This document shows, one piece after another, positions 1 to 12,690 of a stretch of DNA of 64,000 bases. Source of the DNA: Closterium sp. NIES-65 (Eukaryota > Streptophyta > Zygnematophyceae > Desmidiales > Closteriaceae). The position numbers and the translations under genes were made by a program. Position 1 is the first letter of the stretch, and every line of letters starts with the position of its first letter. The stretch lies in NCBI GenBank assembly GCA_948144175.1, contig CANXME010002063.1:62001-126000 (forward strand), read 5' to 3'. A model generated the notes under the pieces. The model worked only from the letters and a program-made list of their open reading frames with translations, did not search any database and was not told the DNA's origin.

Positions 1-442
1 GGGTTGAACACACGGTGGGTTGAACACACGATAAGTTGAACACACGGTGGGTTGAACACACAGTGGTTTGAATATACGGTGGCTTGAACACACGGTAGGT
101 TGAACTTACGGTGGGTTGAACATACGGTGGGTTGAACACACGGTAGGTTGAAAACACGGTGCGTTGAACACATGGTGGGTGGAGCACACGGTGGGTTGAA
201 CACACAGTGGGTTGAACATACGGTGGGTTGATCACACGGTGGGTGGAACACACGGTGGGTTGAACACACGGTGGGTTCAACTCTTAATGGGTTCAACTCA
301 CGGTGCGTTGAACATACGGTGGGTGGAACACACGGTGGGTTGAACACAAAGTGGGTTGAACACACGGTGGGTTGATCACACGGTGCGTTGAACACACGGT
401 GGGTTGAACACACGGTGGGTTCAACACACGGTGGGTTCAACT
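1..442 (-). repeat. 16-bp minisatellite, inverted block
   Basis: Tandem 16-bp units read TTGAACACACGGTGGG on the plus strand, the reverse complement of the unit that fills the next 10 kb. Units differ by point variants, for example TTGAACATACGG, TTGATCACACGG and a GTGGGTGGAACAC form. The block runs off the left edge of the window, so its true length is unknown. Its right edge is an orientation switch near 442. No gene is seen in it. Confidence 0.93.
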
Positions 443-446
443 CACC

Positions 447-574
447 ATGTGGTCCACCCACCGTGTGGGCTGATCACCATGTTTTGAACCCACCGTGTGT
501 TCAACCCACCATGTGGTCCACCCACCGTGTGGGCTGATCACCATGTTTTGAACCCACCGTGTGTTCAACCCACC
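447..574 (+). repeat. 64-bp tandem duplication beside the orientation switch
   Basis: A four-unit (64-bp) segment beginning ATGTGGTCCACCC, with the unusual units TGTGGGCTGATCACC and ATGTTTTGAACCC, occurs at 447 and again at 511. These units sit directly against the strand switch at about 442. Confidence 0.75.
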
Positions 575-2639
575 GTGTGTTCAACCCACCATGTGTTCCA
601 CCCACCGTGTGTTCAACGCACCGTGAGTTGCACCCACCGTGTGTTGAACCCCCCGTGTGTTCAACCCACCGTGAGTTCCACCCACCGTGTGATCAACCCA
701 CCGTGTGTTCAACCCACTGTGTGTTCAACCCACCGTGTGTTCCACCCACCATGTGTTCCACCCACCGTGTGTTCAACGCACCGTGTGTTGAACCCACCAT
801 GTTTTGAACCCACCGTGTGTTCAACCCACCGTGTGTTCAAGCCACCATGTGTTCCACCCACCGTGTGTTCAACGCACTGTGGGTTGAACCCACTGTGTGT
901 TGAACCCACCGTGTGTTCAACCCACCGTGTGTTCCACCCACCGTGTGATCAACCCACCGTGTGTTCAACCCACTGTGTGTTCAACCCACCGTGTGCTCCA
1001 CCCACCGTGTGTTCAAGGCACCGTGTGTTCAACCCACCGTGTGTTCCACCCACCGTGTGTTCAACGCATCGTGTGTTGAACCCACCGTGTGTTCAGCCCA
1101 CCGTGTGTTCAACCCACCGTGTGTTCAACCCACCGTGTGTTCAACCTATCGTGTGTTCAACCCACCGTGTGTTCCACCCACCTTCTAATCAACCCACCGT
1201 GTGTTCAACCCACCATGTGTTCAACCCACCGTGTGTTCCACCCACCGTGTGTTCAACGCACCGTGTGTTGAACCCACCGTGTGTTCAACCCACCGTGTGT
1301 TCAACCCACCGTGTGTTCAACCCACAGTTTGTTCAACCCACCGTGTATTGAACCCACTGTGTGTTCAACCCACCGTGTGTTCCACCCACCGTGTGTTCAA
1401 CCCACCGTGTGTTCAACATACCGTATGTTCAACCTACCGTGTGTTCAACCCACCGTGTGTTCAACCCACCGTGTGTTCAACCTATCGTGTGTGCAATCCA
1501 CCGTGTGTTCAACCCACCGTGTGTTCCACCCACCATGTGATCAACCCACCGTGTGTTCAACCCACCTTATGTTCAACCCACCGTGTGTTCAACCCACCGT
1601 GTGTTCAACCTATCATGTGTTTAACCCACCGTGTGTTCAACCCACAGTGTGTTCCTCCCACCGTGTGATCAACCCACCGTGTGTTCAACCGACCGTGTGT
1701 TCAACCCACCATGGGTTCGACCCACCGTGTGTTCAACGCATCGTGTGTTGAACCCACCGTGTGTTGAACCCACCGTGTGTTGAACCCACCGTGTGTTCAA
1801 CCCACCGTGTGTTCAACCCACCGTATGTTCAACCCACCGTGTGTTCAACCTCTCGTGTGTTCATCCCACCGTGTGTTCCACCCACCGTGTGATCAACCCA
1901 CCGTGTGTTCAACCCACCATGTGTTCAACCCACCGTGTGTTCTACGCACCGTGTGTTGAACCCACCGTGTGTTGAACCCACCCTGTGTTCAATGCACCGT
2001 GTGTTCAACCCACCGTCCGTTCAACCCACCGTGTGCTCAACCCACCTTGTGATCAACCCACCGTGTGTTCAACCCACTGTGTGTTCAACCTACCGTATGT
2101 TCAACCCACCGTGTGTTCAACCTCTCGTGTGTTCATCCCACCGTATGTTCCACCCACCATTTGTTCAACCCACCGTGTGTTGAACCCACCGTGTGTTCAA
2201 CCCACCGTGTGTTCAACCTACCGTGTGTTCAACCCACCTTGTGTTCAACCCACCGTGTGTTCCACCCACCGTGTGTTCAACCCACCGTGTGTTCAGCCCA
2301 CCGTGTGTTCAACCCACTCTGTGATCAGCCCACCGTATGTTCAACCCACCGTGTGTTCAACGCACCGTGTGTTGAACCCACCATGTTTTGAGCCCACTGT
2401 GTGTTCAACCCACTGTGTGTTCAACCCACCATGTGTTCCACCCACCGTGTGTTCAACGCACCGTGAGTTGAACCCACCGTGTGTTGAACCCACCGTGTGT
2501 TCAACCCACCATGTGTTCCACCCACCGTGTGATCAACCCACCGTGTGCTCAACCCACTGTGTGTTCAACCCACCGTGTGTTCCACCCACCGTGTGTTCAA
2601 CGCACCGTGTGTTCAACCCACCGTGTGTTCAACCCACCG

Positions 2640-4320
2640 TGTGTTCAACCTATCGTGTGTGCAATCCACCGTGTGTTCAACCCACCGTGTGTTCCACCCA
2701 CCATGTGATCAACCCACCGTGTGTTCAACCCACCTTGTGTTCAACCCACCGTGTGTTCAACCCACCGTGTGTTCAACCTATCATGTGTTCAACCCACCGC
2801 GTGTTCAACCCACAGTGTGTTCCTCCCACCGTGTGATCAACCCACCGTGTGTTCAACCGACCGTGTGTTCAACCCACCGTCTGTTTGACCCATCGTGTGT
2901 TCAACGCATCGTGTGTTGAACCCACCGTGTGTTGAACCCACAGTGTGTTCAACCCACCGTGTGTTCAACCCACTGTATGTTCAACCCACCGTGTGTTCAA
3001 CCTATCGTGTGTTCAACCCACCGTGTGTTCCTTCCACCGTGTGATCAACCCACCGTGTGTTCAACCCACCATGTGTTCAACCCACCGTGTGTTCAACGCA
3101 CCGTGTGTTGAACCCACTGTGTGTTCAACCCACCGTGTGTTCAACACACCGTGTGTTCAACCCACCGTTTGTTCAACCCACAGTGTGTTCAACCCACCTT
3201 GTGTTCAACCCACCGTGTGTTCAACCTACCATGTGTTCAACCTACCTTGTGTTCAACCCACCGTGTGTTCAACCCACCGTGTGTTCCACCCACCGTGTGA
3301 TCAACCCACCGTGTGCTAAACCCTCTGTGTATTCAACCCACCGTGTGTTCCACCCACTGTGTGTTCAACGCACCGTGTGTTCAACCCTCAACCTTCCGTG
3401 CGTTCAACCCACCGTGTGTTCATCCCACCGTGTGTTCAACCCACCGTGTGTTCAACCTATCGTGTGTGCAATCCACCGTGTGTTGAACCCACCGTGTGTT
3501 CCACCCACCATGTGATCAACCCACCGTGTGTTCAACCCACCTTGTGTTCAACCCACCGTGTGTTCAACCCACCGTGTGTTCAACCTATCATATGTTCAAC
3601 CCACCGCGTCTTCAACCCACAGTGTGTTCCACCCACCGTGTGTTCAACGCATCGTGTGTTGAACCCACCGTGTGTTCAACGCACCGTGTGTTCAACCCAC
3701 CGTGTGTTCAACCCACCGTGTGTTCAACCTATCGTGTGTGCAATCCACCTTGTGTTCAACCCACCGTGTGTTCCACCCACCATGTGATCAACCCACCGTG
3801 TGTTCAACCCACCTTGTGTTCAACCCACCGTGTGTTTAACCCACCGTGTGTTCAACCTATCATGTGTTCAACCCACCGCGTGTTCAACCCACAGTGTGTT
3901 CCTCCCACCGTGTGATCAACCCACCGTGTGTTCAACCGACCGTGTGTTCAACCCACCGTCTGTTCGACCCACCGTGTGTTCAACGCATCGTGTGTTGAAC
4001 CCACCGTGTGTTGAACCCACAGTGTGTTCAACCCACCGTGTGTTCAACCCACCGTATGTTCAACCCACCGTGTGTTCAACCTATCGTGTGTTCAACCCAC
4101 CGTGTGTTCCACCCACCGTGTGATCAACCCACCGTTTGTTCAACCTACCATGTGTTCAACCCACCGTGTGTTCAACGCACCGTGTGTTGAACCCACTGTG
4201 TGTTCAACCCACCGTGTGTTCAACACACCGTGTGTTCAACCCACCGTTTGTTCAACCCACCGTGTGTTCAACCCACCTTGTGTTCAACCCACCGTGTGTT
4301 CAACCCACCATGTGTTCAAC
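2640..4320 (+). repeat. Block duplication in the minisatellite, 1,079-bp offset
   Basis: The order of variant units from about 2,640-3,240 recurs at about 3,720-4,320 with an offset of 1,079 bp. Matching landmarks are CCATGTGATCAACC at 2,699 and 3,778, a GTGTTCCTCCCACC unit near 2,817 and 3,896, and TTGAACCCACAGTG at 2,929 and 4,008. The offset is not a whole number of 16-bp units, so the stretch between the copies contains an off-register unit. Confidence 0.7.
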
Positions 4321-6729
4321 CCACCGTGTGTTCAACCCACCGTGTGTTCAACCCACCGTGTGTTCAACCTATCGTGTGTTCAACCCACCATGTGTTCAAT
4401 GCACCGTGTGTTGAACCCACCGTATGTTCGACCCACCGTGTGTTCAACCCACCGTGTGTTCAACCTACCGTGTGTTCAACCCACCGTGTGATCAACCCAC
4501 CTTGTATGAAACCCACCGTGTGTTCAACCCACCGTGTGTTCAACTCACCGCGTGTTCAACCTACCGTGTCTTCAACCCACCGTGTGTTCAACGCAACGTC
4601 TGTTGAACCCACCGTGTGTTCAACCAAACGTGTGATCAGCCCACCGTGTGTTCAACCCACCGTGTGTTCAACCCACCACACCCACCGTGTGCTCAACGCA
4701 CCGTGTGTTGAACCCACCGTGTGTTGAATCCACAGTGTCTTCAACCCACCGTTTGTTCAATCCACTGTGTGTTCAACCCACCGTGTGTTCAACCCACTGT
4801 GTGTTCCACCCACCGTGTGATCAACCCACTGTGTGTTCAACCCACCATGTGTTCAACCCACCGTGTGTTCTACCCACCGTGTGTTCAACGCACCGTGTGT
4901 TGAACCCTCTGTGTGATCACCCCACCGTGTGTTCAACCCACCGTGTGTTCCACTCACGGTGTGATCAACCCACCGTGTGTTCAACCCACCATGTGTTCAA
5001 CCCACCCTGTGTTCCATCCACCGTGTGTTCAACACACCGTGTGTTCAACCCACCGTGTGCTCAAACTATCGTGTGTTCAACCCACCGTGTGTTCATCCCA
5101 CCGTGTGTTCCACCCACCGTGTGATCAACCCACCGTATGTTCAACCCACCATGTGTTCAACCCACCGTGTGTTCCACCCACCGTGTGTTGAACCCACCGT
5201 GTGTTCAACCCACCGTGTGTTGAACCCACCGTGTTTTCAACCTATCCTGTGTTCAACCCACCATGTGTTCAACCCACCGTGTGTTCCACCCACCGTGTGT
5301 TCAACGCATCGTGTGTTGAACCCACCGTGTGTTGAACCCACCGTGTTTTGAGCCCACCGTGTGTTCAACCCACGGTGTGTTCCACCCACCAAATGTTCTA
5401 TGCACCGTGTGTTCATCCCACCGTGTGATCAACCCACCGTGTGTTCAACCTATCATGTGTTCAATCCACCATGTGTTCAACCCACCGTGTGTTCCACCCA
5501 CCGTGTGTTCCACCCACCATGTGATCAACCCACTGTGTGTTCAACCCACCTTGTGTTCAACCCACCGTGTGTTCAACGCACCGTGTGTTCAACCCACCGT
5601 GTGTTCAACGCACCGTGTGTTCAACCCACCGTGTGTTCAACCCACCGTGTGTTCAACCCACCGTGTGTTCAACCCACCGTGTGTTCAACCAACCGTGTGA
5701 TCAACCCACCGTATGTTAAACCCACCATGTGTTCAACCCACCGTGTGTTCAATCCACCGTGTGTTCAACCCACCGTCTGATCAACCCACCGTGTGTTCAA
5801 CCCACTATGTGTTCAACCCACCGTGTGTTCCACCCACCGTGTGATCAACCCACCGTATATTCAACCCTCCGTGTGTTCAACCCACCATGTGTTCCACCCA
5901 CCGTGTATTCAACGCTCTGTGTGTTGAACCCACCGTGTGTTGAACCCAACGTGTGTTGAACCCACCGTGTGTTCAACCCACCGTGTGTTCAACCTATCGT
6001 GTGTTCAACCCACCGTGTGTTCAACCCACCATGTGTTCAACGCACCATGTGTTCAACCCACCGTGTGCTCAACCCACCGTGTGTTCAACCCACCGTGTGT
6101 TCAACCCACCGTGTGTTCAACCCACCGTGTGATCAACCCACCGTCTGATCAACCTACCGTGTGATCAACCCACCGTGTGATCAACCCACCGTATGTTCTA
6201 CCCACCATGTGTTCAACCCACCGTGTGTTCCACCCACCGTGTGTTCAACCCACCGTGTGATCAACCCATCGTGTGCTCAACCCACCGTGTGTTACACCCA
6301 CGGTGTGATCAACCCACCGTGTGTTTAACCCACCGTGTGTTCAACCCACCTTGTGTTCAACCCACCGTGTGTTCCACCCACCGTGTGAACCCACCGTATG
6401 TTCAACCCACCATGTGTTCAACCCACCTGTGTTCCACCCACTGTGTGTTGAACCCACCGTGTGTTCAACCCACCGTGTGTTGAACCCACCGTGTGTTCAA
6501 CCCACCGTGTGTTCAACCTATCGTGTGTTCAACCCACCGTGTGTTCAACCCACCGTGTGTTCCACCCACCGTGTGTTCAACGCATCGTGTGTTGAACCCA
6601 CCGTGTGTTGAACCCACCGTGTTTTGAACCCACCGTGTGTTCAACCCACGGTGTGTTCCATCCACCGAATGTTCTATGCACCGTGTGTTCAACCCACCGT
6701 GTCTTAAACCTACCGTGTGTTCAACCCAC

Positions 6730-8041
6730 CGTGTGATCAACCCACCGTGTGTTCAACCTATCATGTGTTCAATCCACCATGTGTTCAACCCACCGTGTGT
6801 TCCACCCACCATGTGATCAACCCACAGTGTGTTCAACCCACCGTGTGATCAACCCACCGTGTGTTCAACCTATCCTGTGTTCAACCCACCATGTGTTCAA
6901 CCCACCGTGTGTTCCACCCACCGTGTGTTCAACGCATCGTGTGTTAAACCCACCGTGTGTTCAACCCACCGTGTTTTGAACCCACCGTGTGTTCAACCCA
7001 CGGTGTGTTCCACCCACCGAATGTTCTATGCACCGTGTGTTCAACCCACCGTGTCTTAAACCTACCGTGTGTTCAACCCACCGTGTGATCAACCCACCGT
7101 GTGTTCAACCTATCATGTGTTCAACCCACCATGTGTTCAACCCACCGTGTGTTCCACCCACCATGTGATCAACCCACAGTGTGTTCAACCCACCTTGTGT
7201 TCAACCCACCGTGTGTTGAACGCACCGTGTGTTCAACCCACCGTGTGTTCAACGCACCGTGTGTTCAACCCACCGTGTGTTCAACCCACCGTGTGTTCAA
7301 CCCACTGTGTGTTCAACCCACCGTGTGTTCAACCAACCGTGTGATCAACCCACCGTGTGATCAACCCAACGTGTGATCAACTGACCGTGTGATCAACCCA
7401 CCGTGTGTTCAACCTATCATGTGTTCAATCCACCATGTGTTCAACCCACCGTGTGTTCCACCCACCATGTGATCAACCCACAGTGTGTTCAACCCACCGT
7501 GTGATCAACCCACCGTGTGTTCAACCTATCCTGTGTTCAACCCACCATGTGTTCAACCCACCGTGTGTTCCACCCACCGTGTGTTCAACGCATCGTGTGT
7601 TAAACCCACCGTGTGTTCAACCCACCGTGTTTTGAACCCACCGTGTGTTCAACCCACGGTGTGTTCCACCCACCGAATGTTCTATGCACCGTGTGTTCAA
7701 CCCACCGTGTCTTAAACCTACCGTGTGTTCAACCCACCGTGTGATCAACCCACCGTGTGTTCAACCTATCATGTGTTCAACCCACCATGTGTTCAACCCA
7801 CCGTGTGTTCCACCCACCATGTGATCAACCCACAGTGTGTTCAACCCACCTTGTGTTCAACCCACCGTGTGTTCAACCCACCGTGTGTTCAACGCACCGT
7901 GTGTTCAACCCACCGTGTGTTCAACCCACCGTGTGTTCAACCCACTGTGTGTTCAACCCACCGTGTGTTCAACCAACCGTGTGATCAACCCACCGTGTGA
8001 TCAACCCAACGTGTGATCAACCGACCGTGTGATCAACCCAC
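6730..8041 (+). repeat. 656-bp tandem duplication (41 units) in the minisatellite
   Basis: The unit order from about 6,730-7,385 is repeated from about 7,386-8,041 at an offset of 656 bp, exactly 41 x 16. Rare units serve as markers, for example CACCGAATGTTCTATGCACC near 7,015 and 7,671, and the GTCTTAAACC unit. A few units differ between copies near 7,861-7,900 and at the ends. It is a recent unequal exchange or a local amplification. Confidence 0.8.
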
Positions 8042-10820
8042 CGTATGTTAAACCCACCATGTGTTCAACCCACCGTGTGTTCAACCCACCGTGTGTTCAA
8101 CCCACCGTCTGATCAACCCACCGTGTGTTCAACCCACCGTGTGTTCAACCCACTGTGTGTTCCACCCACTGTGTGATCAACCCACCTTGTGTTCCACCCA
8201 CCGTCTGATCAACCCACCGTGTGTTCAACCCACCGTGTGTTCCACCCACCATGTGTTCAACCCACCGTGTGTTCCACCCACCGTGTGTTCAATGCACCGT
8301 GTGTTCAACCCACCGTGTGCTCAACCTATCGTGTGTTCAACCCACCGTGTGTTCAACCCACCGTATGTTCAACCCACTGTATGTTCAACCCACCGTATGT
8401 TCAACCCACCGTATGTTCAACCCACCGTGTGTTCAACCCAGTGTGTGATCAACCCACCGTATGTTCAACCCACCATGTGTTCAACCCACCGTGTGTTCCA
8501 CCCACCATGTGTTGAACCCACCGTGTGTTGAACCCACCGTGTGTTGAACCCACCGTGTGTTCAACCCACCGTGTGTTCAACCTATCGTGTGGTCAACCCA
8601 CTGTGTGTTCAACCCACCGTGTGTTCAACGCACCGTGTGTTCAACCCACCGTGTGTTCAACCCACAATGTGTTCAACCCACCGTCTGTTCAACCCAATGT
8701 GTGTTCAACCCACCGTGTATTCAACCCATCGTGTGTTCAACCCACCGTGTGATAAACCCACCGTGTGATCAACCCACCGTGTGATCAACCCACCGTATGT
8801 TCAACCCACCATGTGTTCAACCCACCGTGTGTTCCACCCAGCGTGTGTTCAACCCACCGTGTGATCAACCCACCGTGTGTTCAACCCACCGTGTGTTCCA
8901 CCCACGGTGTGATCAACCCACCGTGTGTTCAACCCACCGTGTGTTCAACCCACCGTGTGTTCCACCCACCGTGTGTTCAACCCACCGTGTGTTCCACCCA
9001 CCGTGTGATCAACCCACCGTGTGTTCAACCCACCGTGTGTTCAACCCACCGTGTATTCAACCCACCGTGTATTCAACCCACCGTGTGTTCAACCCACCGT
9101 GTGTTCAACCCACCGTGTATTCCACCCACCGTGTGTTGAACCAACCGTGTGTTCAACCCACCGTGTGTTGAACCCACCGTGTGTTCAACCCACCGTGTTT
9201 TGAACCCACCGTGTGTTCAATTCACCGTGTGTACCACCCACCGAATGTTCAATGCACCGTGTGTTCAACCCACCGTGTCTTAAACCTACCGTGTGTTCAA
9301 CCCACTGTGTGTTCATCCCACCGTGTGTTCAACCCCCCGTGTGTTCAACCTATCGTGTGTTCAACCCACCGTGTGTTCCACCCACCTTGTGTTCAACCCA
9401 CTGTGTGTTCAACCCACCTTGTGTTCAACCCACCGTGTGTTGAACCCACCATGTGTTCAACCCACCGTGTGCTCAACCTATCGTGTGTTCAACCCACCGT
9501 GTGTTCAACCCACCGTGTGTTTCACCCACCGTGTGATCAACCCACCTTATGTTCAACCCACCATGTGTTCAACCCACCGTGTGTTCCACCCACCGTGTGT
9601 TGAACCCACCGTGTGTTGAACCCACCGTGTGTTGAACGCACCGTGTGTTGAACCCACCGTGTGTTCAACTCACCGTGTGTTGAACGCACCGTGTGTTCAA
9701 CCCACCGTGTGTTCAACGCACCGTGTGTTGAACCCACTGTGTGTTCAACCCACCTTTTGTTCAACCCACCGTGTGTTCAACCCACCATGTGTTGAACCTA
9801 TCGTGTGTTCAACCCACCATGTGTTCAACGCACCGTGTGTTGAACCCACCGTATGTTCAACCCACCGTGTGTTCAACCCACCGTGTGTTCAACCTACCAT
9901 GTCTTCAACCCACCGTGTGTTTAACCCACCGTGTGTTAAGCCCACCGTGTGTTCAACCCACCGTGTGTTCAACCCACGGTGTGTTCAACTCACCGTATGT
10001 TCAACCTACCGTGTCTTCAACCCACCTTGTGTTCAACCCACGGTGTGTTCCACCCACCGTGTGTTCAACCAAACGTGTGATCAGCCCACCATGTGTTCAA
10101 CCCACTGTGTGTTCCACCCACCGTGTGTTCAACGCACCGTGTTTTGAACCCACTGTGTGTTGAATCCACAGTGTCTTCAACCCACCGTGTGTTCAATCCA
10201 CCGTGTGTTCAACCCACCGTGTGTTCAACCCACTGTGTGTTCCACCCACCGTGTGATAAACCCACCGTGTGTTCTACCCACCATGTGTTCAACCCACCGT
10301 TTGTTCCACCCACCGTGTGTTCAACGCACCGTGTGTTGAACCCACCGTCTGATCAACCCACCGTGTGTTCAACCCACCGTGTGTTCCACTGACGGTGTGA
10401 TCATCCCACCGTGTGTTCAACCCACCGTGTGTTCAACCTATCCTGTGTTCAACCCACCGTGTGTTCAACGCACCGTGTGTTGAACCCACCATGTGTTCAA
10501 CCAAACGTGTGATCAGCCCACCGTGTGTTCAACCCACCGTGTGTTCAACCCACCGTGTGTTCCACCCACCGTGTGTTCAACGCACCGTGTGTTGAACCCA
10601 CTGTGTGTTGAATCCACAATGTCTTCAACCCACCATGTGTTCAATCCACCGTGTGTTCAACCCACCGTGTGTTCAACCCACTCTCTGTTCCACCCACCGT
10701 GTGATCAACCCACCGTGTGATCAACCCACCATGTGTTCAACCCACCGTGTGTTCCACCCACCATGTGTTCAACGCACCGTGTGTTGAACCTACCGTGTGA
10801 TCAACCCACCGTGTGTTCAA

Positions 10821-10928
10821 CCCTAAGTGGGTTGTAGTACAAATATGAAACCCTAACTGGGTTGTACCCCCTATGGAATGCCCCACTACAGCCTACACAA
10901 CACTATAAGCTATAGATATATTCTGACA
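10821..10928 (-). repeat. Left LTR (3' LTR of the copia element), partial match
   Basis: The segment from about 10,837 to 10,928 aligns with the inner and outer part of the right LTR. Shared landmarks are ACCCTAA-TGGGTTGTACCCC, AGCCTACACAA and the terminal TTCTGACA, which reads TGTCAGAA on the element strand. The match covers about 92 bp of the 134-bp right LTR before the minisatellite begins. A second CCCTAA-TGGGTTGTA motif lies 30 bp to the left (10,821), a short internal repeat not seen in the other LTR. Confidence 0.8.
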
Positions 10929-11140
10929 CACCCCCATAGGCAAAGTGGGGGAGAACAAGGGGTCACAAGACCAGTCAAGCAAAGCAAAGCAAGCTCGGGG
11001 TGGATCACAAAGTCACCACACAGTCCGAGCACAAGAGCAAGGCCAAAGGCCAGTTCACATGCAAGAGTACAGACATATATATAAAGCAAGACAAGCAAGA
11101 GCAGGTATATATATGTCACAGTACAAGTAAAGTCAAGAAG
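10929..11140 (-). other. Polypurine tract and 3' untranslated part of the copia element
   Basis: On the element strand TATGGGGGTG (10,929-10,938) directly precedes the TGTCAG start of the 3' LTR. This is where the plus-strand primer (polypurine tract) of an LTR element belongs. The rest, between the end of RNase H and the tract, is non-coding and holds short AT runs near 11,075-11,115. Confidence 0.7.
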
Positions 11141-11149
11141 AGAGCAAGT

Positions 11150-11640
11150 GAGGCAAGACAGGCACAAGACCCAGCTGGGTACAAAAGCACTGATGGTCAC
11201 AAGGCGCAAGTGCCTTGGTGAACACATCAGCAGTGTTGGCCTCAGAGGCCACGTACGCAAGTCGCAACTGACCACGCTGCTGCAGCTCACGAGCAAGGAA
11301 GTAGCGGAGAGCAATGTGCTTCGTTCTGTGCTCCAAGCGCTGCTCTCGACACAAGGCCAGCATGGCCTTGTTGTCTACGTACAGCACTGGAGGAGAACGA
11401 GGCGGCTCTCCAAAGTCAGTCAGCAGGTAGGTGAGCCAGCGAAGCTCCTGTGCAGCCATGGCCCCGGCGTAGATCTCAGCCTCACAACTGGAGCCGAGAA
11501 CCGAAGACGAGCGAGTAGACCGCCACGAGACAGAGCCGGAACCAAGGCTGAAGGTGTAACCCTGCGACGACCGCTGCGTAGCCTGGTCGTCAGCCCAAGA
11601 AGAGTCCGCGTGGCCTGTAAGGACCACTGGACTCCGCCCT
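11150..11640 (-). mobile_element. RNase H region of the copia element
   Basis: The translated minus strand shows the Ty1/copia RNase H signature: GHADSSWADD, then SGSVSWRSTRSSSV, SCEAEIYAG, a YVDNKAM block, EHRTKHIALRYF and ANTADVFTKAL. RNase H degrades the RNA strand of the RNA:DNA hybrid during reverse transcription in the virus-like particle. It follows directly on the RT region, as in all copia polyproteins. Confidence 0.92.
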
Positions 11641-11989
11641 CCAAGCACTAGCCCCATGCCCGACGTACTGCACAGGTAGCGCAATACCCTCTTCGCTGCA
11701 GCCATGTGCTCTGGTCGGTGTCTACCAGGAGCAACATAGCGTGCAAGAATGCTCAGAGGGTATGCAAGGTCAGGTCGTATGCAGGTCATCAGGTACATGA
11801 GGCAGCCAACAAGCTCTGCATACGGACCACTCGACTCTACGGACTCATCCGAAGGCAGAGCTGAGAGTGAGTGGCGAGTAGGCAGAGGAGTGGCCTGAGG
11901 CGAGGAGTACGTGAAGCCGAAGCGCTGAAGGACCTGCTGCACCATGTGTGACTGGGTCAAGGTAATGGTGCGGCGTGCTCTGTCCCGAG

Positions 11990-12690
11990 TGATCTGCAAG
12001 CCAAGGTAGCTGCGCAGTTCACCCAGGTCTGTGCACGTGTGTCTCTTCAGCAGCTCGGACTTCATGTAGGCGAGTCCAGCAGTGTCCGCTGTGGCAAAGA
12101 CCAAGTCGTCGACGTACACGAGGATGTAGAACGGCGGCAGAGAAGTGTCGGTGCGCAGAAACAGCGACGGGTCAGCAGTAGAAGGAGCAAACCCAAGAGC
12201 CGCAAGCGTAGTCCTCAGTGTGTCGTGCCACTCACGCGGTGCCTGGCGGAGACCGTAGACTGGCCGTCGGAGGCTCCACTGGGTGCCAGGAGGGAAAGTC
12301 CCAGTGAAGCCAGGCGGACGGCGCAGCCAGATCTCCTCGTGCAGGCTACCCTGCAGGAACGCAGTGCTGAAGTCGAGAGAGTGAAGCTCGTAGTCGCGCT
12401 GAGCGGCTATGTGCAGCAGCACCCGAAGAGTAGTCATCTTCGGGGTGGGAGAGAAGGTCTGAAAGTAGTCCACTCCCTGCCGCTGACTGAAGCCACGAGC
12501 AACGTACCGCGCCTTGAAGACAGGTGGAGAGCCCGGCGGCCGCTTCACCCGGAAGATCCACATGCCACTGACGATGTTCGCCCCAGGAGGGGGAACCTCG
12601 TCAACGTAGGTGCCTGTGGACTTCCAGGAAGCCATCTCTGCATCCATAGCTGCCTGCCACTGAGAGGAGTAGGGACCCTCTACGGCCTCC
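11990..12690 (-). mobile_element. Reverse transcriptase region of the copia element (RVT_2 type)
   Basis: Conserved blocks in order are QWQAAMDAEMASW, MWIFRVKRPPG, FKARYVARGFSQRQGVDY, LDFSTAFLQG (first catalytic Asp), EIWLRRPPGF, VYGLRQAPREWH and the active-site YVDD in LVYVDDLVFA (about 12,105-12,120). It continues into LGLQITRDRARRTITLTQ. These are the copia-family RT motifs. The enzyme copies the element RNA into cDNA. Confidence 0.94.

Larger units (their letters stand above)
443..10820 (+). repeat. 16-bp minisatellite array, forward orientation (~650 units)
   Basis: The consensus unit is CCCACCGTGTGTTCAA, repeated without interruption for about 10.4 kb. Recurrent unit variants are TTCAACGCACCG, TTGAACCCACCG, TTCCACCCACCG, GATCAACCCACCG and TTCAACCTATCG. 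They come in preferred orders, for example TTCC-type then ACGC-type then TTGA-type near 756-795 and 1,236-1,275. This shows higher-order cassettes spread by block duplication. Because 16 is not a multiple of 3 and the unit has no stop, all three plus frames read the same 16-residue string, NPPCVQPTVCSTHRVF. Open frames here grow in steps of 16 codons and end at variant units such as GTGATCAA. I treat them as artefacts. No promoter, intron signal or non-repeat sequence is visible. Confidence 0.95.

Noticed and set aside
497-1351. Open frame of 284 codons, and the many others like it, in the 16-bp repeat arrays (both flanks)
   Set aside because: They follow from a stop-free 16-bp unit read in any frame. 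Lengths go up in steps of 16 codons, all frames of one strand give the same peptide, and no domain or codon bias is present.
10845-10860. AAACCCTAA near the LTRs and AAGGGTTTG in every A monomer as telomere repeats
   Set aside because: Each is a single copy of a plant-telomere-like heptamer in a fixed non-telomeric context; there is no tandem run.
11070-11115. Promoter suggested by TATATATA runs near the left end of the copia element
   Set aside because: They lie in the 3' non-coding part of the element, away from the LTR where its promoter would be, and short AT runs alone are weak evidence.
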